From Dolosigranulum savutiense (GTDB lineage: Bacteria > Bacillota > Bacilli > Lactobacillales > Carnobacteriaceae_A), in NCBI RefSeq assembly GCF_039830095.1, contig NZ_CP142435.1:310001-374000 (forward strand): 64,000 nucleotides of DNA, written 5' to 3'. The position numbers and the translations under genes were made by a program. A model generated the notes under the pieces. It ran no database searches and was not told the origin of the DNA. It saw nothing but the letters and a program-made list of their open reading frames with translations. This document shows, piece after piece, positions 24,401 to 30,767 of this stretch. Positions within the stretch are counted from its first letter, which is position 1. Every line of letters begins with the position of its first letter.

Positions 24401-25067
24401 CTTGTTCTTTATTAATCTCAGCTAGGGATTGTACTAATATTTCTTCTGATACATTTATATCAAATTCTTGTTTTATATGCGCCTGAATTTCTTTCACTAA
24501 ATCCTGAATATTGATGCCCTCCTCATGAATAGTTGGTTGTACAACTTCTGATGAGGAGTTATTAATTGGTGTTGTATTGCTAGGAAGTTCTGGTTGAATT
24601 TCTTGGGTAGAATCTTCAATTACAGTATCTGCTACATTATGTTTTGTTTCTTCAGTTATATCTTCTTCGTTTACTCCCTTTTTCTCGATTCTATCTTCTT
24701 CAATTTTTTCTTCTTCAGAATTTATTTCCTCAGTTAATTCCTCTAGTACTTTTTCTTCTTCAGAATTTTCTGACCTGATTATTTCTTCATCTTCTATCAA
24801 ATTCTCATGTGAATCTACATCCTCTTCTGAATTATCTAGATTTATTTCCGAAATAACCTCCTGCTCATCTAACTGTTCTTGATCCTCTTCTTGGATAATA
24901 TTTTCTACAGAATTAGTTTCTGCATGTGCAATGTTTGAACCAGAAGCAATTAGCCAAGCTCCCACTGCAACAGATGTAACACCGATACTCAATTTTTTCA
25001 ACGAATAGCGGGTAATTTTTTCTTTGCCTTTACTTTCTCTAACGTTGTAATTATTTTTTCCAACCAT
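18432..25067 (-). CDS. YSIRK-signal surface endo-alpha-N-acetylgalactosaminidase (GH101)
   Basis: This 2211-residue protein has a YSIRK signal (TRYSLKKLSIGVTSVAVG) and a very acidic linker (about 45-170). A laminin-like carbohydrate-binding domain (about 270-455) precedes the GH101 core (about 500-1300). Nucleophile D921 (FIYVDVWGNG) and acid/base E953 (TAFEWGYAG) are 32 residues apart, the same interval as the pneumococcal enzyme's D764 and E796. The family releases the core-1 disaccharide Gal-GalNAc from Ser/Thr of mucin-type glycoproteins. Galactose-binding-like modules, an F5/8-C module (about 1640-1790), the shared YDRK module and the tandem repeats follow. It ends KEVNKEW with no LPXTG. 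It is the first gene of the block and has its own promoter with cre-like sites. Confidence 0.92.
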   Translation of the reverse strand: MVGKNNYNVRESKGKEKITRYSLKKLSIGVTSVAVGAWLIASGSNIAHAETNSVENIIQEEDQEQLDEQEVISEINLDNSEEDVDSHENLIEDEEIIRSENSEEEKVLEELTEEINSEEEKIEEDRIEKKGVNEEDITEETKHNVADTVIEDSTQEIQPELPSNTTPINNSSSEVVQPTIHEEGINIQDLVKEIQAHIKQEFDINVSEEILVQSLAEINKEQDAATIERIFESAIAAALVNNDAGTNQTEDNTDKTTTLLPEEEYLEWESTSTPKGNIEVTTSGGVRFNELSSTQEHNNGNNPALFKKADSDMTISEGSTTFDLEFVEQSEEGHGRFGVYLHHGGPDQHLFVGYDKLGWFYEYKSDSSVQDAWYKGKRVAAPKKGSRHQLSVSLKSDGQLNATVDGQNIFDTVNLDQQLMESLRKNSQIALKLGSFNNEVTRVQIPTLNQENVSTDENETAPGESIEDSQAIYDTISSEELDVQIDTLFPRVKSYTYNGDTLPGQENFINTVKINGHDIEISKEDVSFEKTDNSATYTLKLRDEDNFINADMKVTLTVTGNQLHFKITDITNHNNVMPGQKIDDARKLITTIEFPGNHLISMSSEHEGAKFSGARISNHVAKSGDTHVDINDQLVDVPEAMGYGFVHNKQTVAGLWSNSQYGTLQQYNRLAISKDRYGDHNYIGMGSSPFTYQRAYRDEDGYIVYSERTLELPEAKVVFANDKNNDGVVDWQDGAIAYRDIMNNPKGHEDVKNLLAYRIVMNFGSQAQNPFLMSLDNLKKVALHTDNLGQALLLKGYGSEGHDSGHLDYADIGKRIGGAEDMRYLLEKAGEWGARIGIHVNASETYPESKYFIPERLRKDSNGNYNYGWNWIDQGINIDAEYDLAPGNTEKQVERFKRFQELFELIDKQVEGKGLDFIYVDVWGNGQSGDNGPWMTHVLSRELSDLNWRTAFEWGYAGEYDSTFSHWATDLTYGGRGSKGINSAIMRFIRNHQRDTWVGHYPSYGGAAINPLLGGYNMKDFEGWQGRSDYNAYMTNLFETNIPTRFIQHFKVMKWIEGDQQLFNHSDGNYHWTPEVEVQLKNGEGQQLIVKRKSGDKDDPGYHKRIMTLDDRVVYDEDAYLIPWNNDADGNPLADNDQKQYHFNKAGGQTTWTVPEGWTGNVYMYRLTDLGRQDEQILSVEDGQITIDAEANTPYVLYKEAKGEQDPTDINWSEGMHIYDSGFNSNSLDHYDIEGDASKADVYRTQGDNPVLRIKDNDEKVALTQQIKGLKPNTKYAIYVGVDNRSDAKASITVRSGEKEVTNYTERSIAQNYVKAYAHNTLNRNATIDNKSYFQHLYAFFETGDKVDDITVTLSKDAGEGAAYFDDIRIVENSSNMFGGQHESQTDVLEQDFEDVAQGIFPFVLGNIEGVEDNRTHLAEKNEPYTQDWNNKVIPDVIEGKWSLKTNGLTQRDKLVYQTIPQNFRFEEGKAYRVTFDYEAGSDGTYAFVEGDGEYRNKSELNMTPLPNSWNKSGDDSKANKASFIIEGSPSNQKWIGIWSTTTKPNTHGVSGNEANFRSYKDFMLDNLRIEEIDVTGKLLIENFFSTANLIKDTSDYVDETAQNYKKSLYDLITADEDSISIEEAREKISAVQSSLQALQLKKISTDFEDIENVQAVYQKGEDLSNAFDGDLSTIYHSPWGKNSIGEPIRFDFREPTHITSFNYVPRQNGSNGRFKAGKLTITDVDGKEHVYEFNGWTDDHTAHEIEFERVISAVNVELTVTESYGAGGQQNTFMSAAELQFILEQEEEATEEYDIDNFFTTVAEASDHPIAAQLLANKEKLKEYNVITREIGERLLEQLQFSEDDVEPHLPEEPGKEEEQPKEVIKDYFKLIADFDGEQVVYDRKDSDVWPSAEQARKVYDQYLPEVIERDGKEYKRLEVTFTQSDKEAVLTYVYQTDDYEPTPEPQPEIYAGDYEFELVLDGETSTETLTFVSRDKALDFVATLNRLYKAAGYQLIHQDNGLPGEYKISLSFEKVAQPEVTPEPAPTPEPDAPETEENGQTPGKNEDTPQPEQPTEPEETPEDQPETVEATFAFTNKDGLVHRGSLGEFASLEQAERRIRQYANELGYILQNFRLDNGTFLAEVDADFSQPLPKTEQPEEQPVRDVEARFEFNFADGFAHHGSLGHFVSLEQAERRIRHFANEQGYTLQNFRIEDGKFMANIKEVNKEW
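18450..18860 (-). repeat. Tandem C-terminal surface repeats, GH101 protein
   Basis: Two copies with starts 234 bases apart, as in the other two giant genes. The last copy is more divergent (HHGSLGHFVSLEQAERRIR), while the first is close to that of the GH84-GH20 gene. Confidence 0.9.
19017..19487 (-). repeat. Shared two-part module (YDRKDSDVW / DYEFEL), GH101 protein
   Basis: Nearly identical in DNA over about 470 bases to 11040-11510 in the BgaA-StrH gene. This points to recent duplication or gene conversion between neighbours. Confidence 0.85.
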
Positions 25068-25090
25068 CTATGATTCCCCTTTTCTTTTAT

Positions 25091-25117
25091 TGAAGGCGTT
25101 AACCGAAAGTGTTTACA
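25091..25117 (-). promoter_or_regulatory. Two abutting cre-like (CcpA) sites downstream of the GH101 promoter
   Basis: TGAAGGCGTTAACC (plus strand, 25091-25104) and TGTAAACACTTTCG (minus strand, 25104-25117) each differ from consensus cre at about two positions. They lie just downstream of the -10 box, where CcpA binding would block the polymerase. Inference from the consensus only. Confidence 0.55.
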
Positions 25118-25123
25118 TCATAG

Positions 25124-25152
25124 ATTTTACCATATGGTTATAACATGTTCAA
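25124..25152 (-). promoter_or_regulatory. Promoter of the GH101 gene
   Basis: Minus-strand TTGAAC (25147-25152), a 17-base spacer and TAAAAT (25124-25129) lie about 57 bases upstream of the GH101 start. Confidence 0.75.
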
Positions 25153-25239
25153 TATATATTCAAATATTTTTTTATTTAATTATTTGTGTAAATAAATTAA
25201 GTGGAAATATATTTTTTGTCCGTTTAATATATGTATAAC

Positions 25240-25277
25240 AAAAAGTGTCCCACCCGTTATACGGTGGAACACTTTTT
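25240..25277 (-). terminator. Terminator of yitT (symmetric, may act both ways)
   Basis: AAAAAGTGT...ACACTTTTT forms a strong stem with an inner CCACC/GGTGG-type pairing, flanked by A and T runs. It lies after the yitT stop and isolates the GH101 promoter from yitT transcription. Confidence 0.85.
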
Positions 25278-25293
25278 CTAAAATCTAACTACA

Positions 25294-26211
25294 TTATTTT
25301 ACTGTATCTTTTGGGTTATGTTCTTGGATAAAGGTTGAATGTCCAAGTGCTTCGAATTGTTTGGTAATAGAGAACCCATGCCCCATGACTTCAGAAGCAC
25401 TTGTAACAACAACAAAAGCTTCGGGGTCATAACTTGTAATTAATTCTTTCATGTATGGAAATTCGCGCTCGGGAATAACACACATCAGCATTTCTTTATT
25501 ACTGTCATCCACACTACTTCGAATCTGAATATTAGTGACGCCACGTTCTAAGGAGTTCATAAGATCCGAACGTACTTTCTCGGTTTCTTTTGTAATAATA
25601 AGAACATTCTTGTGTGTATTGAAGCCAACTTGAACGAGATCAATCGCAAAGGCAGTAACATAGAGGTTAATCACACCGTACATAATAACGTCAACTTCAA
25701 ATGTTAGAAAGGTCAAGAGCATAATTCCGCCATCAACAATCATTGAACTCGTTCCTAGCGATAAGCCTGTATATTTGTGTATTATTTGGGCCGGAACACT
25801 GGATCCTCCCGTTGATGCTTTCGCTCGGAAAATAATCCCTAAACCAATTCCACCAACCGCTCCGCCAATAATAGTCGCTAAAAATCGATCATGTGTCACG
25901 GGCGGCCAATGACTGATCATTCCAATGAAAAACGGTAAAATCATACTCCCTAAAACCGTCTTATTCCCTGCTTCCTTGCCTAAGAAGAGATACGCTACAG
26001 CTAGTAAGGGAATATTTAGAGCATATTGTACAATATATGGATCCCACCCAAAGAGATCCAGTGTAATAATGGACACCCCGCTCGTTCCCCCGGATACAAT
26101 ATTATTAGGTAGCAAGAACACTTGGAAGGCCGTTGCGGTAATAAAGGCCCCCACTATAATATATAAGTAATCAATAATATCAAATTTGTATCGTTTTGCT
26201 AAGTTCAGCAT
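25294..26211 (-). CDS. yitT: YitT family membrane protein
   Basis: This 305-residue protein has five or six membrane segments in the first 200 residues and a cytoplasmic C-terminal DUF2179-type domain (VMGHGFSITKQFEALGH). This is the layout of the YitT/YebE-like family, whose substrate is unknown. Glycine-rich VSGGTSGVSI near residue 40 and KASTGGSSVPAQII near 130 are typical. The start has a GAAAGGATGAT ribosome site. Its 3' end includes the right copy of a 32-base direct repeat, and a second, separate tail of this gene lies at 1268-1345. So the last 13 codons here may come from the incoming segment rather than the original gene. Confidence 0.88.
   Translation of the reverse strand: MLNLAKRYKFDIIDYLYIIVGAFITATAFQVFLLPNNIVSGGTSGVSIITLDLFGWDPYIVQYALNIPLLAVAYLFLGKEAGNKTVLGSMILPFFIGMISHWPPVTHDRFLATIIGGAVGGIGLGIIFRAKASTGGSSVPAQIIHKYTGLSLGTSSMIVDGGIMLLTFLTFEVDVIMYGVINLYVTAFAIDLVQVGFNTHKNVLIITKETEKVRSDLMNSLERGVTNIQIRSSVDDSNKEMLMCVIPEREFPYMKELITSYDPEAFVVVTSASEVMGHGFSITKQFEALGHSTFIQEHNPKDTVK
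25337..25368. repeat. Right copy of 32-base exact direct repeat
   Basis: Identical to 1314-1345, same orientation, inside the yitT coding sequence 13 codons before its stop. Confidence 0.8.
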
Positions 26212-26244
26212 ATCATCATCCTTTCAATTCAATAGTACTTATTC

Positions 26245-26273
26245 TTCAAACTTTTGTCTATCTCACGTATAAT
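26245..26273 (+). promoter_or_regulatory. Promoter of the lipid kinase gene
   Basis: TTCAAA (26245-26250), a 17-base spacer and a perfect TATAAT (26268-26273). On the opposite strand TAGACA, 17 bases and TACTAT could serve yitT, so the 93-base gap is a divergent promoter region. Confidence 0.65.
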
Positions 26274-26304
26274 AGAGGTATCTTAGAGAGGAAGACAATG
26301 TTCT

Positions 26305-27213
26305 ATGTTAAATTCTAAATTATTTTTCATTATTAATCCCTATGCAACACGCGCTCATCATGCTGAAGCAAAAATTCGCCATACACTGACCCGCTATTCG
26401 GCTATTGATTTCGCGTTAGGGCATCTGCGGGATAATTGTTCGGTGAGTACCCTTATAACAAAGTGGCTTCCTGAATTACGTCAGGGCGGTATCGTCGTAG
26501 CTGTCGGTGGCGACGGAACAATCAGCACAATTGTTAATCAATTAAAAAAATATAAATTAGATAATCCAGTAGGGGTCTTGCCCGCTGGATCGGGTAATGA
26601 TTTTGCACGAAGTCATCAATTGCCGCTAGGTGTTCAACCGGGTCTCAGTTATCTCATTCATCATAGCCAGCCAACTGCTTTAGATTGTCTTCGCATAAAG
26701 TCTGCTTCAGCTGTTCATTATGCTGTCAATAGCTGTGGCGTTGGCATCGATGGACGAGTTATTCACGAATTATCAGCACCCGATCCTACTAAATCATTCG
26801 GTCAACTTGCTTACCTTAAAAGTGGTATTGAAAGTCTCTTTCATCAACAAGCTTTCGATGTAGCAGTTACTGTAGATGGGCAAACATTCCCTATCGAACA
26901 GACCTTACTGCTTGTTATCGCCAATCATGGAGCATTCGGCGGAGGCATCCCTATCTTACCCCAAGCTGATCCAACTGATGGTTTGATTGATATTTTATAT
27001 ACGTCTCGTCTACATGCCTTGGACCTTTTACAAGTTGTCCCACAACTCTTACTCGGAAAACATCTGAGCCATCCCAAGGTCCACAGCTTACGTGGTCACA
27101 CAATCCAGTTGACCATCAAGCAACCTGAATTTATGCAAGCTGACGGAGAACCGATGGGCGAAGCGGAATGGCAAGTAACTTGCCAATTAACAAAACAGAT
27201 GTATTTATTGTAG
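26305..27213 (+). CDS. Diacylglycerol kinase family lipid kinase (DagK/YegS/BmrU type)
   Basis: This 302-residue cytoplasmic enzyme starts FFIINPYATRAHHAEAKIR, then has the nucleotide-binding GGDGTISTIVNQL (about 74-86) and PAGSGNDFARS (about 97-107). Near residue 140 it has NSCGVGIDGRV, all conserved in the DAGK catalytic family. Members phosphorylate diacylglycerol or related lipids; in Gram-positives DgkB recycles diacylglycerol made during lipoteichoic acid synthesis. I cannot tell DgkB from the other paralogues by sequence alone. The ATG at 26305 follows GAGAGGAAG; the earlier ATG at 26298 runs into a stop. It ends 38 bases from convergent recD2 with no clear terminator between. Confidence 0.85.
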   Translation: MLNSKLFFIINPYATRAHHAEAKIRHTLTRYSAIDFALGHLRDNCSVSTLITKWLPELRQGGIVVAVGGDGTISTIVNQLKKYKLDNPVGVLPAGSGNDFARSHQLPLGVQPGLSYLIHHSQPTALDCLRIKSASAVHYAVNSCGVGIDGRVIHELSAPDPTKSFGQLAYLKSGIESLFHQQAFDVAVTVDGQTFPIEQTLLLVIANHGAFGGGIPILPQADPTDGLIDILYTSRLHALDLLQVVPQLLLGKHLSHPKVHSLRGHTIQLTIKQPEFMQADGEPMGEAEWQVTCQLTKQMYLL

Positions 27214-27251
27214 CATATTTTTAGTTGTCGTTATACAGTTATTGATAATAG

Positions 27252-29660
27252 CTAAACATTACTCGGCGTCAACCCTTCCATACCAATCATTGGATCTATA
27301 CGACCAGATTGAATAAGTTGTGGGGTGAGACGCCATTGTTCGGTTGTGTCTTCAGGAGGATGCTCTGTAAGAGACTGGTCCTCTGATTGCTTGGTGGTAG
27401 ATTGAATAGTCGCTACCTGTTCTGTATCCGTTAACAAGAACGGTTTTAGCGTAGTTTGACGCTGCAAATTATCAGTTGCAACACATTGTTCATATGCCTT
27501 GCGTTGCCCACACAGAATTAAAAACTGACTCGCTCGAGTAACTGCTGTATAGAGCAAGTCCTTGCGTAACATCCGATGAAAAGCTCCTACCAGAGGCAAG
27601 ATGACCATCTTATATTCACTACCTTGTGCCTTATGAATCGAACAGCAGTAAGCCAATGTAATTTTAGTCCATTCACTTCTTGGATAGCTCACTTCATTCC
27701 CGTCAAAGTCAATCACTAGTTCATCTGTATTTAATTCCGATTCCTGCTTAGGAATAATCCCTACAATATAGCCAATATCTCCATTAAAAATACCCAACTC
27801 TGCTTCATTCACTAAATGCAGTACTTTATCTCCGACCCGGTAGACTTTATCGATAAAGGAGACCTCTTTTTGCTCTGGTATTTTTGGATTAAAGATCGCT
27901 TGCAAGGACTGATTCAACTTATCAATCCCCGCATCTCCTCGATACATAGGTGCCAGCACTTGTATATCTTCAACGCTATAACCTTTTGCAAGGGCGCGTT
28001 TAACCACTTTTTCGACCAATTGACGTGCATTATGAGGTCCACATGCTAAAAAACTTCGATCATTTTTGGGATCAGTGAAGTCAACAGGCAATCTTCCTTG
28101 CTTAATGCTGTGAGCTAGTGGAATAATGGAAGATTCGTCGCCTTGACGATAAATATCGATTAGCTCTACTTGTGGAACTTGGCCACTATCAATTAAATCA
28201 CGCAAGACTTGTCCCGGACCGACAGATGGCAATTGATCCTTATCCCCTACTAAAATCACTTGCATGCCAGCTGGAATAGACTTAAATAACTGATTAGCTA
28301 ACCATGTATCCACCATCGACATTTCATCAATAATAAGCAATTGCCCCTTCAGTTCAGCTGCTTCATAAGAGGACTCTCTCTCTTCACGATCAACCCCTAA
28401 CCCTAACAACCGATGAATAGTAGAGGCCGGCAGTCCCGTAGCTTCAGCCATCTGTTTCGCCGCTCGACCAGTAGGAGCTGCCATCAGAATAGGAAAATGA
28501 TCATCTGTGTAATCATTAGGATCTAGAGAAAGATCATGCAACTGAGAAAAAATCGTCACAATTCCGTCTAGAACAGTTGTTTTCCCTGTTCCTGGACCTC
28601 CTGTTAGAATAAAGACTGACTCATTCAATGCTGTATGAATCGCTTGTCGTTGGGACTCACCATATTGAATACCTAGCGAGGCTTGAACCTTCTCGATATG
28701 TTGACTAATGACCTGCTCACTGAAATTATTCTGGACAGGTTGACGCGACAATAAGTGTTCAATAGACTGAACAATTCCCCATTCTGCTGCAAATAAAGAA
28801 GGAACGTAGAAGCGCGCTTCATCAGCAATAATCGCTTGTGATTCCACGAGAGCTGCTAAGTTCTCTTCAACTAAATGTGGCTCAATAATATACGGACGAC
28901 TGCTCTCCAGTGTATCTAATGTCTCTGTCAATAACTGCTCAGCCTCTAAATACGTATGACCACCACTTAAGCATTGATTATATAAGACAAAATAAATCGC
29001 CGCTTGAATCCGACTGGGCGCTTCTTCTGAAATCTCTAATTCACTGGCAATATGATCTGCCTTATTGAACCCAATTCCCTCAATATCAACTGCTAACTGA
29101 TATGGATTTGTCTGAAGCTGCTCCAAGGTCTCATCACGATACATCGCATAAATCTTATAGGCCAATTGATTAGCAATTCCATACTCATTCAACTTCAAGA
29201 TGACTTGTTGCAAGCCCCGTTCAGCAGTAATCACTTCAGCAATCGTATCACGCTTAGCCTGATTGAGCCGAGGAACTTGTTTTAACAACTCTTTGTCAGC
29301 TAAAATACGATCTAAACAATCTAATCCTAACGTGTCTACAATCCGTTCAGCTGTCACTTGGCCGATTCCTTTAAACCGTGAGCTTGATAAATACTGGATA
29401 ATAGCTTCTTTCGAAGAAGGTTGTTGTACCTTATAACGATCAACTTTCAACTGAATCCCGTATTTAGGATGATCGACAAGCGTGCCATAAAATTCATATG
29501 ATTGTCCCTCTTGAATTCGGCCGACATTCCCGACAACAACGATCTCATCATCATCGTAATCAAGATTCGTCTCCTCAATCCCTACTAACATCACTTTATA
29601 AAAATTCGAGGGATTCGAAAAAAAGATCGCTTTTACGTCTCCTTTAACATATAACTCCAC
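27252..29660 (-). CDS. recD2: ATP-dependent DNA helicase RecD2
   Basis: This 802-residue SF1B helicase matches the long RecD2 type found in bacteria without RecBC. The N-terminal region (about 1-100) is an OB-like fold, then helix-hairpin-helix repeats follow (FKGIGQVTAERIVDTLG, about 96-112). The helicase core starts with Walker A GGPGTGKTTV near residue 355 and has motif II DEMSMVD and the C-terminal motif YCCSIHKAQGSEY. It unwinds DNA 5' to 3' in repair and replication-fork maintenance. The start has a strong AGGAGGAG site. It is transcribed alone. Confidence 0.94.
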   Translation of the reverse strand: MELYVKGDVKAIFFSNPSNFYKVMLVGIEETNLDYDDDEIVVVGNVGRIQEGQSYEFYGTLVDHPKYGIQLKVDRYKVQQPSSKEAIIQYLSSSRFKGIGQVTAERIVDTLGLDCLDRILADKELLKQVPRLNQAKRDTIAEVITAERGLQQVILKLNEYGIANQLAYKIYAMYRDETLEQLQTNPYQLAVDIEGIGFNKADHIASELEISEEAPSRIQAAIYFVLYNQCLSGGHTYLEAEQLLTETLDTLESSRPYIIEPHLVEENLAALVESQAIIADEARFYVPSLFAAEWGIVQSIEHLLSRQPVQNNFSEQVISQHIEKVQASLGIQYGESQRQAIHTALNESVFILTGGPGTGKTTVLDGIVTIFSQLHDLSLDPNDYTDDHFPILMAAPTGRAAKQMAEATGLPASTIHRLLGLGVDREERESSYEAAELKGQLLIIDEMSMVDTWLANQLFKSIPAGMQVILVGDKDQLPSVGPGQVLRDLIDSGQVPQVELIDIYRQGDESSIIPLAHSIKQGRLPVDFTDPKNDRSFLACGPHNARQLVEKVVKRALAKGYSVEDIQVLAPMYRGDAGIDKLNQSLQAIFNPKIPEQKEVSFIDKVYRVGDKVLHLVNEAELGIFNGDIGYIVGIIPKQESELNTDELVIDFDGNEVSYPRSEWTKITLAYCCSIHKAQGSEYKMVILPLVGAFHRMLRKDLLYTAVTRASQFLILCGQRKAYEQCVATDNLQRQTTLKPFLLTDTEQVATIQSTTKQSEDQSLTEHPPEDTTEQWRLTPQLIQSGRIDPMIGMEGLTPSNV

Positions 29661-29778
29661 GCTCCTCCTCCTTTCATCTCATCTTTATTGTAACAGACTT
29701 TACGCCTGATTCGCTACCTTTGACACCATTTTTCTTTTTTTACTCATATGACTAATTATTCAACTCTTTACGGCCAAA

Positions 29779-29805
29779 ATAAAAAAGCCCTGCCTTTGCA
29801 AGGCT
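29779..29805 (-). terminator. Terminator of rex
   Basis: AGCCTTGC/GCAGGGCT stem with an AAAG loop and a T-run on the minus strand, directly after the rex stop. Confidence 0.85.
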
Positions 29806-29821
29806 CCCCTTACTTTTATCG

Positions 29822-30463
29822 CTAATCTTCGCCGTCTTGATAATATCTAGTAAAGTAAATTAGACTTTGAAGTTCATTTGTTAAGTCTACGCTATGCACA
29901 CGAACATTCTCAGGAACAGTTAAGCGGCGTGGGGTGAAGTTCAAGATCCCTTGAATGCCCGCATCCACTAACTTATTAGTAATATCTTGTGCATATTCTC
30001 GAGGAACAGTTAAGATAGCAATTTTTAGTTGTTGATTTTTAATTTCTTGCGCTAAGTGCTTCACATCATAGACAGGTACACCGCGTTGAATCGTATCAAT
30101 AAGCGATTCATCCATATCAAATCCTGCACTAATCCGAATATTATTGGTCTGTTGGAAGTTGTAATTCAACAGTGCTTGACCTAATTTACCTACCCCAACT
30201 AAAGCAACATTCGTCAGTTGTTCATGATTCAATTGCTTGCTGAAAAATTCCAACAAACTCTCCACATCATAGCCATAACCTCGCTTACCTAATGCACCAA
30301 AGTAAGAAAAATCACGTCTGATCGTTGCACTATCAACTTTAATCGCCTCACTTAGTTCCGCTGAAGACACTCGAGTTTTTCCACTCTCCAATAAGTATCG
30401 CAAATAACGATGGTATAATGGTAGGCGTTTGGCCGTTGCCTTAGGAATTTTCTTATCTGACAT
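29822..30463 (-). CDS. rex: Redox-sensing transcriptional repressor Rex
   Basis: This 213-residue protein has an N-terminal winged helix ([18 protein letters not shown] through [19 protein letters not shown]) and a Rossmann domain with [17 protein letters not shown] for NAD(H). Rex senses the NADH/NAD ratio and represses fermentative and respiratory genes. The ATG at 30461-30463 is preferred to the one nine bases upstream, because GAGAGG abuts that earlier codon but is nine bases from this one. A Rex-like site lies in its leader, suggesting autoregulation. The gene is monocistronic. Confidence 0.95.
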   Translation of the reverse strand: MSDKKIPKATAKRLPLYHRYLRYLLESGKTRVSSAELSEAIKVDSATIRRDFSYFGALGKRGYGYDVESLLEFFSKQLNHEQLTNVALVGVGKLGQALLNYNFQQTNNIRISAGFDMDESLIDTIQRGVPVYDVKHLAQEIKNQQLKIAILTVPREYAQDITNKLVDAGIQGILNFTPRRLTVPENVRVHSVDLTNELQSLIYFTRYYQDGED

Positions 30464-30482
30464 TATTATCATCCTCTCATAC

Positions 30483-30502
30483 TGTAATTTAAAATTTCAC
30501 AA
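30483..30502. promoter_or_regulatory. Candidate Rex operator in the rex leader
   Basis: On the minus strand, TTGTGAAATTTTAAATTACA matches the Rex half-site TTGTGAAAT well and the second half (ATTTCACAA) partly. A further TTTGTGAAC half-site lies at 30532-30540, beside the TATAAT box (30521-30526) of the rex promoter. Confidence 0.5.
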
Positions 30503-30621
30503 TTATTGTATCTCCCTATCATTATAGCAATGTTCACAAAGATAATAAAGATGTTTTCTTATTATAATTATTTATAATGCTCAAAATTGAACAATACAGT
30601 CTAAAAAAGTATCTAAAATCA

Positions 30622-30650
30622 TTGCAGTCGCTATCCATCTTTGCTATACT
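30622..30650 (+). promoter_or_regulatory. Promoter of the siderophore-binding lipoprotein
   Basis: TTGCAG (30622-30627), a 17-base spacer and TATACT (30645-30650), followed at once by a Fur box. Confidence 0.75.
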
Positions 30651-30659
30651 ATTATTAGT

Positions 30660-30678
30660 GAGAATGATTATCATTATC
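30660..30678. promoter_or_regulatory. Fur box
   Basis: GAGAATGATTATCATTATC matches the 19-base Fur consensus at 17 positions and sits right after the -10 box. Iron-bound Fur should repress the gene. Confidence 0.85.
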
Positions 30679-30767
30679 AAACATAATAAAATCATTTTAT
30701 GAAAACAGCTTCTTACACGGTTTTCGTGACATGTTTTTATTCATTATATTATAAAGGAGTCGATATT

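Noticed and set aside
1503-25067. Canonical LPXTG sorting signals in the three giant proteins
   Set aside because: None of the three C-termini contains LPXTG in frame; only degenerate remnants are visible.
1346-25300. Integrase, transposase or conjugation genes inside the bracketed block
   Set aside because: The block is filled by three glycosidase genes; no such protein is encoded in any frame I examined.
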